Source: Methylocella tundrae (lineage in GTDB: Bacteria; Pseudomonadota; Alphaproteobacteria; Rhizobiales; Beijerinckiaceae). Taken from it: 64,000 nt of DNA. Of the stretch, positions 28,131 through 37,701 are shown piece by piece. Below the pieces are notes generated by a model. It saw nothing but the letters and a program-made list of their open reading frames with translations, did not search any database and was not told where the DNA came from. Each line of letters starts with the position of its first letter. The stretch's first letter is position 1. Position numbers and translations under genes: made by a program. The stretch lies in NCBI RefSeq assembly GCF_038024855.1, contig NZ_CP139089.1:2700501-2764500 (forward strand), given 5' to 3'.

Positions 28131-29726
28131 CTAACGGCCCCCGCCGCCAAAATGCGTGAAGCGGTCGTCGTCATGGCCGCCTTCGCGCCCGCCCCGCAGC
28201 TCCGGCTGCACATAGGTCGGCAAGGTCACGCGGTAGACGAGGACGAGCGTATCGACATTGGCGCCCGTCGCATCCGCATAGGGCTGACCAACCATGCGGC
28301 CCTGCTGCGTGATGAAGTCATTGTCGCTGCCGACGAAGAGGAAATAATCATTCGGGGCCTTGCGATCGCCGACCGGCGCGAGGGCGAGACTTTCCCATTT
28401 CTCGTAAAGGTCGTTCGCATTGTTCGGCAGGCCATTGTGCAGGTTGAATTTGTTCAGCTGCGCATTGTCGTTGATGTCGAGGAACTTCTGATAGGCGGCC
28501 GGCGTGATGGCGCTGTTCAGCACGCCGAGCGGCGCGACCGATCCGCCTGTCTGGTCATAGACGCCGCCGGCGATATTGGTCGCCTTTGAGATGTCGATGA
28601 GGTCGACGCTGCGATAGACGGAGGCGGGCGAAGCAGCTGTGAATCCGGCGCTGCTATCGCGGGCGAGGACGAGGAACTGATGATCGTTCAAAGCCAGAAG
28701 CTCGCTTTGCGCGGCGGTGAGAAGCTTCGTCTTGGTCGTCGTCTGATCCTGATAGAGCGGCAGCTGCACGACATATTCGCCAACGAGCCTTGGCTTCTCG
28801 TCCCGCAGATCATAGGCGAGCAACCGCGTATTGTGACGCGTCGTCTTGACATTGGCCGGATCGAGATCCTGCGTCAGCGCGCTTTGCAGCAGAACGAAGA
28901 GCTTTTTGCGATCGGGGCTCATGGCCAGCCCCTCAAAGCCCTGATTGTCCTGCCGTCCGGCGACGGGCTTGCCGGGATCGGGATTGTAGGTCACGCCGAT
29001 GGGCGGGCTGTCGGCCGAAAAGCTCTCGACGAGATTGCCCGAGGCGTCCTTGCGTTTCGGGATGAAGGCCTCCGGCGGCCGGATGACGTTGAGCAGCTTG
29101 CCGCCCAGCGTATAGTGATAGACATAGGGGCCATATTCGTCGCTGACCCAGACGGTGCCGTCACCGGGGTGAACCACGGCTTCATCGTCGACGCTGATGT
29201 GCCCGTCGGAGCCGATCGGCAGGTCCGGGAAGCGCCGGGTCGCGGGCTTCGCCGCGGCGGGGTCGAGGCCGGTCGTCTCGCCGCCATTGAACAGGACCGA
29301 GGAGCGATAGCGCAGCGACAGCTGATTCTGGCTGGCGGTGCTGGCGCCGTAGAACGGATTGAGCTTGATCTCGAACCGATGCAGCCGGCCGCGGAAATCG
29401 ATCGTTCCCTGGGTGTTCCAGCCGCGATCGGGCAGCATGTAAAGCACGCCGCTATAGCCGCCGTCCCTGTCCTTTTGCCAGCTCGAAAGGTCGAGCGCCA
29501 TGCCGGAGCCAAAGCCCCCGAGCGTCTCATTATATTCGTCGAGGGCGTTCGACGGGACGCGGGCGGCGCCGACGAGTCCCTTGTTGACGAAGGTCGCGCC
29601 TTCAAAGGCGACGGATTGAGCAAATGCGCCGCCTGCGCTGAAGGCGAGCAGCGCGATCGCCGCCGCGCCGCGGCGCATCCATACGCCAGGCGCTGCGTGA
29701 ACGGGGGACTTAAGCTGGGTTTTCAT
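28131..29726 (-). CDS. Exported phytase-like esterase-domain protein (PF13449 type)
   Basis: The 531-residue product carries a signal peptide at about 1-37 (hydrophobic ALLAFSAGGAFAQ) and a beta-propeller typical of the esterase-like phytase family. Repeated blades include MLPDRGWNTQG, WVSDEYGPYVY and FEGLAMSPDRKKLFVLLQ, with acidic residues that could bind calcium. The family is linked to phosphoester hydrolysis, but activity is rarely proven. The C-terminus is Gly/His/Asp-rich. The ATG at 29726 has GGAG six bases upstream and is preferred over an in-frame start 49 codons earlier. Confidence 0.85.
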   Translation of the reverse strand: MKTQLKSPVHAAPGVWMRRGAAAIALLAFSAGGAFAQSVAFEGATFVNKGLVGAARVPSNALDEYNETLGGFGSGMALDLSSWQKDRDGGYSGVLYMLPDRGWNTQGTIDFRGRLHRFEIKLNPFYGASTASQNQLSLRYRSSVLFNGGETTGLDPAAAKPATRRFPDLPIGSDGHISVDDEAVVHPGDGTVWVSDEYGPYVYHYTLGGKLLNVIRPPEAFIPKRKDASGNLVESFSADSPPIGVTYNPDPGKPVAGRQDNQGFEGLAMSPDRKKLFVLLQSALTQDLDPANVKTTRHNTRLLAYDLRDEKPRLVGEYVVQLPLYQDQTTTKTKLLTAAQSELLALNDHQFLVLARDSSAGFTAASPASVYRSVDLIDISKATNIAGGVYDQTGGSVAPLGVLNSAITPAAYQKFLDINDNAQLNKFNLHNGLPNNANDLYEKWESLALAPVGDRKAPNDYFLFVGSDNDFITQQGRMVGQPYADATGANVDTLVLVYRVTLPTYVQPELRGGREGGHDDDRFTHFGGGGR

Positions 29727-29964
29727 GGCGTCTCCGGATTTATCCTGTGAAATGCAATCGCGGCGGCGCCGGTTGCGGCGCTCTGCAAGATCGGGCGAGA
29801 CACTTAGGCTTGGCTCTGTGTCGGGCATATTACAAAGGCCGCGCTGGCGAGCCGCCGGACGGGAGCGCCTCACGGTTGATCTTGCCGCGTCCGCTCCGAT
29901 ATGAAGACAGCGGCCATCCTTCCCGCGCGCAAAGCCGCCGCCTCGTTAAAGATCAGGTCCGCCC

Positions 29965-31830
29965 ATGTCCCCCATACGCTTTTTCCGGTCCATCGATAGC
30001 GTCCGCGCCGCGGCGGAAGCCGCGCGCCAAAGCGGCGAGCCAGTTGACCTTGGCGCCTTGCCGGAATGGAATCTCGCCGATCTTTACGCCGCTCCCGACG
30101 CCCCCGCCTTCACCGCCGATCTCAACTCTGCCGAGGCCGAGTGCAAAGCCTTCAGCGAGGCCTATCGCGGAAAGATCGAGGATCTCGCCAAGGATCAGAG
30201 CGGCGTCGCGCTCGCGGAAGCGGTGAAGCGCTATGAGGCGCTGGAAGAATTGCTCGGCCGCATCATGTCCTATGCCGGTCTCGTCTATGCCGGCGACACC
30301 TCGGACCCCGTCCGCTCCAAATTCTATGGCGACACACAGGAGAGAATGACCGCCGCCTCCTCGCATCTTTTATTTTTCGAACTCGAATTGAACCGGCTCG
30401 ACGAAGGCGCGCTGGACAAGGCTCTATCCGAGGGACCGCTGGCGCATTACCGGCCGTGGATCGAGGACATCCGCAAAGGCAAGCCCTATCAGCTCGAAGA
30501 CAAGCTCGAACAATTGTTCCACGAAAAATCCGTCACCGCCTATGGCGCGTGGAACCGGCTGTTCGACGAGACCATCACGGCGCTGCGCTTCGATGTCGAC
30601 GGGCAGTCGCTGAGCATCGAGCCGGTGCTCAATCTCCTTCAGGATCAAAAAGAAGAGCTGCGCGAAAAGGCCGCCAAGGCGCTTGGCGGCGTTCTCAAGG
30701 AGAATGTGCGCACATTTACGCTGATCACCAACACGCTCGCCAAGGATAAGGAGATTTCCGATCGTTGGCGCGGCTTCAAGGACGTCGCGGATTCACGCCA
30801 TCTCTCCAACCGGGTGGAGCGTGAGGTCGTGGATGCACTGGTCAGCGCGGTGCGCGCCGCCTATCCGCGCCTCTCCCACCGCTATTACAGGCTGAAGGCC
30901 AAGTGGTTCGGCAAGCCGGCGCTGAAATTCTGGGACCGCAACGCGCCGCTCCCCAATGTTCCGGCCAAAACCTACCCCTGGGACGCCGCGCGTGAAGCTG
31001 TGCTTGGCGCCTATGGCGATTTTTCTCCGAGGATGGCCGGCATCGCGAAACGCTTTTTCGACGAGCGCTGGATCGACGCGCCCGTGCGGCCGGGCAAAAG
31101 CCCCGGCGCTTTCGCCCATCCGACCGTGCCCTCGGCGCACCCTTATGTGCTGCTCAACTATCAGGGCAAGCCGCGCGATGTGATGACGCTCGCCCATGAA
31201 CTCGGCCACGGCGTTCATCAGGTGCTGGCGGCTCACAATGGCGCCTTGATGGCGCCGACGCCGCTGACGCTGGCCGAAACCGCCTCGGTCTTCGGCGAGA
31301 TGCTGACCTTCCGCGCCCTGCTCGCGAGGGCTGACACGGTCGCCGAGCGCCGCGCCATGCTGGCCTCAAAAGTGGAGGACATGCTGAATACCGTCGTGCG
31401 GCAGATCGCTTTCTATTCCTTCGAGCGCAAGGTGCATATCGAACGCCGCAACGGAGAGCTCACGGCCGAGCAGATCTGCGACTTCTGGATGAGCGAGCAG
31501 ACCGAGAGCCTTGGGCCTTCGATCGAATTCACCGAGGATTACAGAGCCTATTGGGCCTATATTCCGCATTTCATCCATTCGCCTTTCTACGTCTACGCCT
31601 ATGCGTTCGGCGATTGTCTCGTCAATTCGCTCTATGGCGTTTATCAGAAGGCGCAGGAAGGTTTCGCCGAACGCTATTTCGCTTTGCTGTCGGCGGGCGG
31701 CGCGAAGCCCTATGACGAGCTTCTGGCGCCTTTTGGCCTGGACGCGCGCGATCCCGCCTTCTGGCAGATCGGCCTTGGCATGATCGAGGGGCTGATCGCC
31801 GAACTGGAGGCGCTGGAGGGGAAGGCTTGA
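29965..31830 (+). CDS. pepF: M3-family oligoendopeptidase (PepF type)
   Basis: The 621-residue cytoplasmic zinc peptidase has the M3 signature LAHELGHGVHQ, with zinc ligands His411 and His415 and catalytic Glu412. The third ligand would be the Glu in LAETASVFGEM about 30 residues later. PepF enzymes cleave oligopeptides of 7-17 residues. The length and the N-terminal helical domain agree with bacterial PepF. It has no operon partner and converges on the AhpD-like gene. Confidence 0.93.
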   Translation: MSPIRFFRSIDSVRAAAEAARQSGEPVDLGALPEWNLADLYAAPDAPAFTADLNSAEAECKAFSEAYRGKIEDLAKDQSGVALAEAVKRYEALEELLGRIMSYAGLVYAGDTSDPVRSKFYGDTQERMTAASSHLLFFELELNRLDEGALDKALSEGPLAHYRPWIEDIRKGKPYQLEDKLEQLFHEKSVTAYGAWNRLFDETITALRFDVDGQSLSIEPVLNLLQDQKEELREKAAKALGGVLKENVRTFTLITNTLAKDKEISDRWRGFKDVADSRHLSNRVEREVVDALVSAVRAAYPRLSHRYYRLKAKWFGKPALKFWDRNAPLPNVPAKTYPWDAAREAVLGAYGDFSPRMAGIAKRFFDERWIDAPVRPGKSPGAFAHPTVPSAHPYVLLNYQGKPRDVMTLAHELGHGVHQVLAAHNGALMAPTPLTLAETASVFGEMLTFRALLARADTVAERRAMLASKVEDMLNTVVRQIAFYSFERKVHIERRNGELTAEQICDFWMSEQTESLGPSIEFTEDYRAYWAYIPHFIHSPFYVYAYAFGDCLVNSLYGVYQKAQEGFAERYFALLSAGGAKPYDELLAPFGLDARDPAFWQIGLGMIEGLIAELEALEGKA

Positions 31831-31960
31831 CGTATTGAGCGGCGCTGGAACTGCCGTTCAGGCGCCCTCATCCCGAGAAGCCGCGACAGCGGCGTCTCGA
31901 AGAGTGAGAAGACGGTGCTCATCCGGGGGACGTACGAACCGGGTCCGGCCCTGCCATGCG

Positions 31961-32317
31961 TCACGCCGCGGCGGAAAATTCCTCGAAAGCGGCGATCGCA
32001 TTGGCGGCGTACATCAAGGATGGGCCGCCGCCCATATAAACCGCCATCCCCAGCATTTCTTCGAGCTCAAGCTTGGTCACGCCGAGTTTCACCAAAGCCT
32101 GGACGTGAAAGCCGATGCAGGCGTCGCAGCGGGACGCGACCCCTAAAGCCAGCGCGATCAGCTCTTTCGTTTTTTTGTCAAGGGCGCCGTCCTGAGTTGC
32201 GGTGCGCGCCAGATCGCTGAAGCCCTTCATCACCTCGGGCAGATCGGCGCGCAAGGTGGCAAGGTTCTTGGAGACCCCCTGGGTCAGCTCCCGGTAAGTC
32301 GCGGCGGAAAGGCTCAT
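31961..32317 (-). CDS. AhpD-like / carboxymuconolactone-decarboxylase-family protein
   Basis: A 118-residue helical protein with the AhpD-type redox motif CDACIGFH (Cys64, Cys67, His71), followed by KLGVTKLELEEMLGMAVYM. Members are alkylhydroperoxidase-like thiol oxidoreductases. It is transcribed away from a persulfide-sensor-like ArsR gene across an AT-rich shared promoter, so it is likely that regulator's target. A role in sulfide or peroxide stress is inferred, not shown. Confidence 0.88.
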   Translation of the reverse strand: MSLSAATYRELTQGVSKNLATLRADLPEVMKGFSDLARTATQDGALDKKTKELIALALGVASRCDACIGFHVQALVKLGVTKLELEEMLGMAVYMGGGPSLMYAANAIAAFEEFSAAA

Positions 32318-32404
32318 GATGCATAAACTCCTGAGGCGCGGTTGCGAAAAGGCGCAGCCTTTTCAGATCGGATCACACGATGGCCACGCCGCCATCTTCC
32401 TCTT

Positions 32405-32432
32405 ATATAATATATTGTGATATAATATATTG
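32405..32432. promoter_or_regulatory. Tandem AT-rich operator candidate
   Basis: ATATAATATATTG occurs twice as an exact direct repeat (32405-32417 and 32420-32432), 15 bases apart, in a highly AT-rich block between the divergent AhpD-like and ArsR genes. Each copy contains the palindrome AATATATT. BigR-type regulators bind AT-rich sites of this kind, so this is the likely shared operator. Confidence 0.6.
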
Positions 32433-32466
32433 CAATAAAATATTTTATAGTATAATGATAGAAGGC

Positions 32467-32787
32467 ATGAACGAGAGCAAGGCGTCGATCGACGTCGCAA
32501 AAATGCGGGGCGCCGCCCACGGCGCGACGGCCTTGCTGCGCGTCCTCGCCAACGAGGACCGGCTCTTGTTGTTGTGCCAGATGACAGAGGGCGAAAAATC
32601 AGTCGGCGAGCTGGAGACGCTGCTGGATATCCGCCAGCCGACGCTGTCGCAACAATTGGGCGTGCTGCGGACGGAGGGACTGGTGACGACGCGACGGGAA
32701 GGCAAGCGGATCTATTACGCCGTCGCCGACCCGAAGGTGTTGTCCGTGCTGAACGCTTTTTACGGGTTGTTCTGCCCGAAGGATTAG
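32467..32787 (+). CDS. ArsR-family regulator, persulfide-sensor type (BigR/SqrR-like)
   Basis: The 106-residue winged-helix repressor has two cysteines, Cys37 (LLLLCQMTEGE) and Cys103 (FCPKD), 66 residues apart. That is exactly the spacing of the dithiol in persulfide sensors SqrR and BigR. The recognition helix is RQPTLSQQLGVLRTEGLV. The start at 32467 (MNESKAS) is preferred; an ATG at 32455 is possible. It presumably represses itself and the divergent AhpD-like gene. Sulfane-sulfur sensing is inferred from the cysteines. Confidence 0.88.
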   Translation: MNESKASIDVAKMRGAAHGATALLRVLANEDRLLLLCQMTEGEKSVGELETLLDIRQPTLSQQLGVLRTEGLVTTRREGKRIYYAVADPKVLSVLNAFYGLFCPKD

Positions 32788-32818
32788 GGCGCGGGCGCGC
32801 GCTCTCGCGGCCGCGCGC

Positions 32819-33853
32819 TTACCGCACGAAGCCCAAAATATCCTTCACCGCCGCCATATTCTCCCGTGCGATCAGTTTGGCCCGCGCCGCGCCGTCCGTG
32901 AGCACGCCGTCGATATAGGCGGCGTCATCCTTGAGCCGCTTCATCTCCGCGCCGATCGGGCCGATTTTCGCCACCGCCAGATCGACCAGCGCCGATTTGA
33001 ACGCCGAGAAATTGGCGCCGCCAAATGTCTTCAAGACCTCCGGCTTCGTCTCGCCGTTCAGGGCGGCATAGATGCCGACGAGATTGTCGGCCTCGGGGCG
33101 TTTCGCGAGGCCCTCGACATCCGACGGCAACGGCTCCGGATCGGTCTTCGCCTTTCGCACCTTCTGCGCGATGGCGTCGGCGTCGTCCGAAAGATTTATG
33201 CGCGAATAGTCGGAAGGGTCCGATTTCGACATTTTCTTCGCGCCGTCGCGCAGGCTCATCACACGCGTCGCCGGGCCTTGAATGAGAGGCTCAGGCAGCG
33301 GGAAAAAAGCCTCGCCATGACCATTGGCCGCGATCGAGGCGGCGTAGTCGAGATTGAACTTCTGCGCAATATCGCGCGCGAGCTCAAGGTGCTGCTTCTG
33401 GTCCTCGCCGACCGGCACATGGGTTGCGCGGTAGAGCAGGATGTCGGCCGCCATCAGGCACGGATAGGCGTAAAGCCCGACCGAGGCGTTCTCGCGGTCC
33501 TTGCCGGCCTTCTCCTTGAACTGCGTCATGCGGTTCAGCCAGCCCATGCGCGCGACGCAATTGAACACCCAGGCGAGCTCCGCGTGCTCGGCGACCTGGC
33601 TCTGGTTGAAGATGATATGCTGCCTCGGATCGACGCCGGACGCGATGAAGGCCGCCGTCACCTCCCTTATGCTCGCCTTCAGCTCGAGAGGGTTTTGCGG
33701 CACGGTGATGGCGTGCAGATCGACGACGCAATAGATGCAGTCATGCGTGCGCTGCAATTCGACGAATTTGACGATCGCGCCGAGATAATTGCCAAGGTGC
33801 AGGTTGCCCGTCGGCTGGACGCCGGAAAAAACCCGTTCTGCGAATTGCGCCAT
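32819..33853 (-). CDS. trpS: Tryptophanyl-tRNA synthetase
   Basis: A 344-residue class I tRNA synthetase charging tRNA-Trp. The HIGH-like motif is [10 protein letters not shown] (residues 16-25) and the KMSKS loop is at 207-211 ([10 protein letters not shown]). The length is standard for a compact bacterial TrpRS. The ATG at 33853 has GGGAG about nine bases upstream. The much longer in-frame extension upstream has no TrpRS character. The gene follows hslU in the same direction, after a 133 bp gap. Confidence 0.97.
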   Translation of the reverse strand: MAQFAERVFSGVQPTGNLHLGNYLGAIVKFVELQRTHDCIYCVVDLHAITVPQNPLELKASIREVTAAFIASGVDPRQHIIFNQSQVAEHAELAWVFNCVARMGWLNRMTQFKEKAGKDRENASVGLYAYPCLMAADILLYRATHVPVGEDQKQHLELARDIAQKFNLDYAASIAANGHGEAFFPLPEPLIQGPATRVMSLRDGAKKMSKSDPSDYSRINLSDDADAIAQKVRKAKTDPEPLPSDVEGLAKRPEADNLVGIYAALNGETKPEVLKTFGGANFSAFKSALVDLAVAKIGPIGAEMKRLKDDAAYIDGVLTDGAARAKLIARENMAAVKDILGFVR

Positions 33854-33986
33854 GTGCGAGGGCTCCCGGCGATTGACATTTTTCCACGAAGGCGCCGGGC
33901 TATCGCAAGGATTTGCCGTCAAGGCAAGCGCCCCGGCAAAAAGGCCGCTCAAATCCGAGCCGGACGCCCTTTGATGAAACGGCTGA

Positions 33987-35297
33987 TTAAAGAATAAACC
34001 GGCTGAGATCCGCGTTTTTCGCCAGATCGCCGATGTTTTTCTCCACAAAAGCCGCGTCGATGATGATTTTCTCGCCGAAGCGGTCCGCCGCCGTGAAGCT
34101 GACGTCATCCAGCACGCGCTCCATGACCGTCTGCAGCCGCCGCGCGCCGATATTCTCAACGGAGGAATTGACCTGCGCCGCGATCTTTGCCAGCGCATTG
34201 ACGGCGTCCGGCGTAAAAACCAGTTCGACGCCTTCCGTGCGCAGCAGCGCCTCATATTGCTTGATGAGGCTGACCTCCGTCTCGGTCAGAATGCGGCGGA
34301 AATCATCCTCCGTCAGCGGCGCAAGCTCGACCCGGATCGGCAGACGCCCCTGCAATTCCGGCAAAAGGTCCGAAGGTTTCGACACATGGAAGGCGCCAGA
34401 GGCGATGAACAGGATATGGTCGGTTTTCACCACGCCATGCTTGGTCGGAACGCTCGCGCCCTCGATCAGCGGCAACAGGTCGCGCTGCACGCCTTCGCGC
34501 GAAACATCGGCGCCGCCACGCCCCTCCCGCACGCAGATCTTGTCGATCTCGTCGAGGAAGACGATGCCGTTGTTCTCGACCTCCTCGATCGCTTCACGCA
34601 CCACTGCGTCCTGATCGACGAGCTTGTCGCTCTCCTCGGTGATCAGGGGGGCCGTGGCGTCCTTCACGGTGGTGCGGCGCGGCTTGGCGCCCTTGCCAAG
34701 CGCCTTGCCAAAGATATCGCCGATCGAGATGGCGCCGATCTGCGAGCCAGGCATGTTGGGCAATTCAAACATCGGCAGGGACGACCCGCCCCCTTGCGCG
34801 AGTTCGATCTCGATTTCCTTGTCGTCGAGTTCGCCGGCGCGCAGCTTTTTGCGAAAACTGTCGCGCGTCGCGGGCGAGGAGCCAGGACCGACGAGCGCGT
34901 CGAGAAGCCGGTCTTCCGCCGCGAGTTCGGCTTTGGCGCGGACAAGCTTCCGTTTTTCATCCCGGATCATCGCAATCGCCGTCTCGACGAGGTCGCGGAT
35001 GATCTGCTCGACATCGCGGCCGACATAGCCGACTTCGGTGAATTTCGTCGCCTCGACCTTTAAAAAGGGCGCCCCTGCGAGCTTGGCGAGGCGGCGCGAA
35101 ATCTCCGTCTTGCCGCAGCCCGTGGGGCCGATCATCAAAATATTCTTGGGGAGAACTTCATCGCGCATAGAACCTTCGAGGCGCAGGCGGCGCCAGCGAT
35201 TGCGCAAAGCGATGGCGACCGCGCGCTTGGCGTCGTGCTGCCCGACGATGAAACGGTCGAGTTCGGAAACGATCTCGCGAGGAGAAAAATCGGTCAT
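33987..35297 (-). CDS. hslU: HslU, ATPase of the HslVU protease
   Basis: The 436-residue AAA+ unfoldase feeds proteins into the HslV peptidase. Walker A GPTGCGKT is at 57-64 and Walker B is VFLDEIDK. The N- and I-domain sequence and the C-terminal tail DLSRFIL, which docks into HslV, are intact. I start at [10 protein letters not shown] (35297), the conserved HslU beginning, rather than 19 codons upstream. hslV lies 43 bases upstream on the same strand. Confidence 0.97.
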   Translation of the reverse strand: MTDFSPREIVSELDRFIVGQHDAKRAVAIALRNRWRRLRLEGSMRDEVLPKNILMIGPTGCGKTEISRRLAKLAGAPFLKVEATKFTEVGYVGRDVEQIIRDLVETAIAMIRDEKRKLVRAKAELAAEDRLLDALVGPGSSPATRDSFRKKLRAGELDDKEIEIELAQGGGSSLPMFELPNMPGSQIGAISIGDIFGKALGKGAKPRRTTVKDATAPLITEESDKLVDQDAVVREAIEEVENNGIVFLDEIDKICVREGRGGADVSREGVQRDLLPLIEGASVPTKHGVVKTDHILFIASGAFHVSKPSDLLPELQGRLPIRVELAPLTEDDFRRILTETEVSLIKQYEALLRTEGVELVFTPDAVNALAKIAAQVNSSVENIGARRLQTVMERVLDDVSFTAADRFGEKIIIDAAFVEKNIGDLAKNADLSRFIL

Positions 35298-35340
35298 AAC
35301 AGCCCAATCATCGGCAAAGCTTCTCGATCCTGCCCGAACC

Positions 35341-35925
35341 TCAGTTTGAGGCAATCGATTCGATCACGAGGTTGCGGTTGGTGTATACGCAAATCTCCGA
35401 GGCGATCTCCAGCGAGCGCCGCGCGATCGCCTCGGCCTCGAGGTCGGTCGCGAGCAAGGCCCGCGCGGCGGCGAGCGCGTAATTGCCTCCCGAACCAATG
35501 CCCATCACCGATCCGCGCTCGGTCGCTTCCGGCTCCAGAACGTCGCCATTGCCGGTGAGCACCAGCGCCGTCTGCTTGTCGGCGACGAGCATCATCGCCT
35601 CCAGCCGGCGCAGATAGCGATCGGTGCGCCAGTCTTTTGCGAGTTCGACGCAGGAGCGCATGAGTTGGCCGGGGTACTGCTCCAGCTTGGCCTCAAGCCG
35701 CTCGAACAGGGTGAAGGCGTCGGCGGTCGCGCCTGCGAAACCGCCGATGACTTCGCCCTTGGCGAGCCGGCGCACCTTTTTGGCGTTGCCCTTGACGATG
35801 GTCTGCCCGATCGAGACCTGACCGTCGCCGCCGATGACCGTGCGGCCGTCTTTCTTGACCAGGATGATCGTCGTCGCGTGCCAGGAGTCGCGAGATGAGT
35901 CCGAACCGGACGGGAATTGCTGCAT
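35341..35925 (-). CDS. hslV: HslV, peptidase of the HslVU protease
   Basis: The 194-residue threonine protease subunit becomes active after removal of a 17-residue propeptide. The mature N-terminus is Thr18 in [12 protein letters not shown], followed by the conserved [14 protein letters not shown]. Other typical segments are [18 protein letters not shown] and [17 protein letters not shown]. The propeptide is longer than the single Met of enterobacteria, as in other Rhizobiales. It is the first gene of the hslV-hslU group and lies close to the left end of an inserted element. Confidence 0.97.
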   Translation of the reverse strand: MQQFPSGSDSSRDSWHATTIILVKKDGRTVIGGDGQVSIGQTIVKGNAKKVRRLAKGEVIGGFAGATADAFTLFERLEAKLEQYPGQLMRSCVELAKDWRTDRYLRRLEAMMLVADKQTALVLTGNGDVLEPEATERGSVMGIGSGGNYALAAARALLATDLEAEAIARRSLEIASEICVYTNRNLVIESIASN

Positions 35926-36010
35926 TTTTGGGTTTTCTGTGGAGGGGCCGGTTTGGCCGGGAAGCCTACTCCCATCTATGGGTTCGCCGGAGCGGATGCA
36001 AGAGAGAGCG

Positions 36011-36017
36011 GCCGCGG
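36011..36017. repeat. Target-site duplication, left
   Basis: GCCGCGG immediately outside the left inverted repeat is repeated exactly outside the right inverted repeat at 37721-37727. Confidence 0.75.
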
Positions 36018-36036
36018 GGTAGTGGGTCAGTTTGAA
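36018..36036. repeat. Terminal inverted repeat, left
   Basis: GGTAGTGGGTCAGTTTGAA, perfect inverse of 37702-37720. Confidence 0.88.
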
Positions 36037-36163
36037 ATTGTTTCGACCGCTTAGTGACCGTGTTTTTGCTCGCGCCCGTAAGGCGAGTCACAGCGCGGAT
36101 TGACTGGCCTTCGCAAAGAAAGTGAAGAATGCGGGTACGATCTTCGGCGGCCAGCTTGTTCAT
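36037..36163 (-). pseudogene. IS1-like transposase N-terminal remnant
   Basis: From an ATG at 36163 the leftward frame encodes 42 residues beginning MNKLAAEDRTRILHFLCEG and including a helix-turn-helix ([15 protein letters not shown]). This is the start of an IS1-like transposase, but the frame runs straight into the terminal repeat and stops beyond it at 35966. All catalytic residues are missing. A GGAG lies nine bases upstream, so a short DNA-binding peptide could still be made and act on the neighbouring repeated sites. That is speculation. Confidence 0.75.
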
Positions 36164-36165
36164 TT

Positions 36166-36241
36166 ATGCGTGCTCCAATGCACGCATATTGACACATAAT
36201 TCGTATGCGTGCAATAGTCCATGCGTGCATTTCGCACGCAT
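36166..36241. promoter_or_regulatory. P63C promoter with five ATGCGTGC sites
   Basis: The 8 bp word ATGCGTGC or its complement occurs five times in 76 bases: 36166-36173, 36180-36187 (inverted), 36205-36212, 36221-36228 and 36234-36241 (inverted). They surround a good -35 hexamer TTGACA at 36189-36194 with a weak -10 (CAATAG, 36212-36217). The layout is that of a multi-site operator controlling the P63C gene and possibly the transposase remnant. Confidence 0.65.
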
Positions 36242-36251
36242 GGAGAAGAAT

Positions 36252-37340
36252 ATGACCGATCCTGCGGATGAAGAACGCGAGGAAGGCCGGGCCAAGGGCG
36301 GCCACGCGCGCGCCGCCTCACTTAGCGCCGAAGAGCGGAGCGAGAGCGCAAGAAAGGCAGCCGCTGCGCGTTGGGCGAAGCCCGAATTGCCTGCAACAAT
36401 CGACGGCGACGACACCGAATTGGAAGCCTTCGGACCAGAAGAATTGCTCGAGCCGATTCCCGCGATGCCGATTGCGCGATGGCGCGGAAGCTTGAATATC
36501 GTTGGTCTCGAGGTGCCGTGCTATGTCCTTGACGACGGACAAAAAATCATCGGGCGCACATCAGCAACCGAGCTCCTGACTGGAATTAAAGGGGGCGGCG
36601 CCCTCGAGAAATACATAGCAGTAAAAGCGCTAGAGCCATTTATAGACAAGGACTTAGTGCTCGAGAGGTTTGTGCCGTTTCGGCTACTTGAGGTCGAGGG
36701 GCTCGAGAAAGCCGTCAAAGGCTTGCCTGCCGATCTGATGATTGAGGTCTGCCAAGGGTTCGTTGCTGCTCTCCAGTCCTCATTCGACCCGAACTCAAAG
36801 CTTCCAAAGCTGACAGACCGCCAGATGCAGATGGCAATGAAGGCCAGCGCTTTCTTGTCAGCGTGCGCTAAAATTGGCCTCGAGGCTCTTATTGATGAAG
36901 CAACGGGCTACCAATACGTCAGGGCGGAAGACGCGCTTCAGGTGAAGCTTCGCGCATTCATAGCTGACGAGTTGCGAGCTTGGGAAAAGACTTTCCCTGA
37001 CGAGTTATGGGCAGAGTTTGGAAGGCTTACGGGCTGGAAGGGCAGTCTGAAAAGCCGGCCGAAATGGTGGGGTAAGCTTGTTATTGAGATGATTTACGAC
37101 ACGTTGGACCCCGACGTGGCAGAATATCTTAAAAGCAACAAACCGCCGCCCGGCGTCCGCTGGCATCGCCAACTAACTGAAAACCTCGGCGTCCGTGCGC
37201 TCGTCTCTCGATGCTTCGAGGTCGTTGGGATGGCAAAAGATTGTACCGACATGAGGCAATTGCGCGAGAAAGTTGCTCGCCACTACGGGCGAAGAATGGT
37301 CCAATTCACCCTTTCTTTGCCGATGCCAGACGCGAAATAG
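36252..37340 (+). CDS. P63C-domain protein, cargo of the mobile element
   Basis: The 362-residue protein has a charged N-terminal motif (RAKGGHARAASLSAEERSES, then ARKAAAARW), a central region of unknown fold (SLNIVGLEVPCYVLDDG, then ISATELL-like strands) and a C-terminal P63C domain containing KWWGKLVIEMIYDTLDPDVA and LTENLGVRALVSRCFEV. P63C proteins are found mainly on mobile DNA and have no established function. The ATG at 36252 has GGAG seven bases upstream. The 3' end overlaps the small leftward gene by 35 bases. Base composition is less GC-rich than neighbouring genes. Confidence 0.8.
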   Translation: MTDPADEEREEGRAKGGHARAASLSAEERSESARKAAAARWAKPELPATIDGDDTELEAFGPEELLEPIPAMPIARWRGSLNIVGLEVPCYVLDDGQKIIGRTSATELLTGIKGGGALEKYIAVKALEPFIDKDLVLERFVPFRLLEVEGLEKAVKGLPADLMIEVCQGFVAALQSSFDPNSKLPKLTDRQMQMAMKASAFLSACAKIGLEALIDEATGYQYVRAEDALQVKLRAFIADELRAWEKTFPDELWAEFGRLTGWKGSLKSRPKWWGKLVIEMIYDTLDPDVAEYLKSNKPPPGVRWHRQLTENLGVRALVSRCFEVVGMAKDCTDMRQLREKVARHYGRRMVQFTLSLPMPDAK

Positions 37341-37479
37341 TCTTGGACTTTGCTTGGTGGGCGTTCTTCGACGGCCGCCTCTCGGCAATTGGAATTTCGG
37401 ACACCTGCCCGCTGGCCACGTCCACGATGAACTTTGCTAATTGGCTCGGATCGCGAGGGCACTTGAGCGTTTTGGTCAT
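37306..37479 (-). CDS. 57-residue small protein of the mobile element
   Basis: A 57-codon gene beginning MTKTLKCPRDPSQLAKFIVD. Its ATG overlaps the TGA of the upstream 60-residue gene by one base (TGATG), so translation is probably coupled. I recall longer relatives in Rhizobiales that end in a KGGKARA...AAAARW motif. That motif is missing here but is present in the P63C protein of the same element, which suggests exchange of the motif between cargo genes. Function is unknown. Confidence 0.65.
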   Translation of the reverse strand: MTKTLKCPRDPSQLAKFIVDVASGQVSEIPIAERRPSKNAHQAKSKTISRLASAKKG

Positions 37480-37661
37480 CACTCCCCTCGAATTTCCTTA
37501 ATTCGACGGATCGCCGCCGCTGCTTTCGCATCCTCCTCTGAGGCGAGCTGACGATTGCCGACGAGCAGGGCTTTAGCGGCGCGTGCGCTTGCGACCTCAA
37601 ACTCTTCATTGAGGCGCTGGAGTTCTGCGCCTTCCTCGGGCGTGATAATGGATTTAGCCAT
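37479..37661 (-). CDS. 60-residue small protein of the mobile element
   Basis: A short, highly charged helical protein (begins MAKSIITPEEGAELQRLNEE) of a type that recurs beside mobile elements in Rhizobiales. A perfect TATAAT (minus strand, 37667-37672) lies six bases before the ATG with no ribosome site, so its transcript may be leaderless. It is the first gene of a two-gene leftward unit near the right end of the element. A coiled-coil dimer is likely from the heptad-like pattern. Function is unknown. Confidence 0.65.
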   Translation of the reverse strand: MAKSIITPEEGAELQRLNEEFEVASARAAKALLVGNRQLASEEDAKAAAAIRRIKEIRGE

Positions 37662-37701
37662 GAGGCATTATATCGTCACGAGAGACAGCCCGCTAGCCCG
37701 C

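Noticed and set aside
31831..31960. Leftward frame between pepF and the AhpD-like gene
   Set aside because: Short stretch with gene-like residues but no start or homology I can name.
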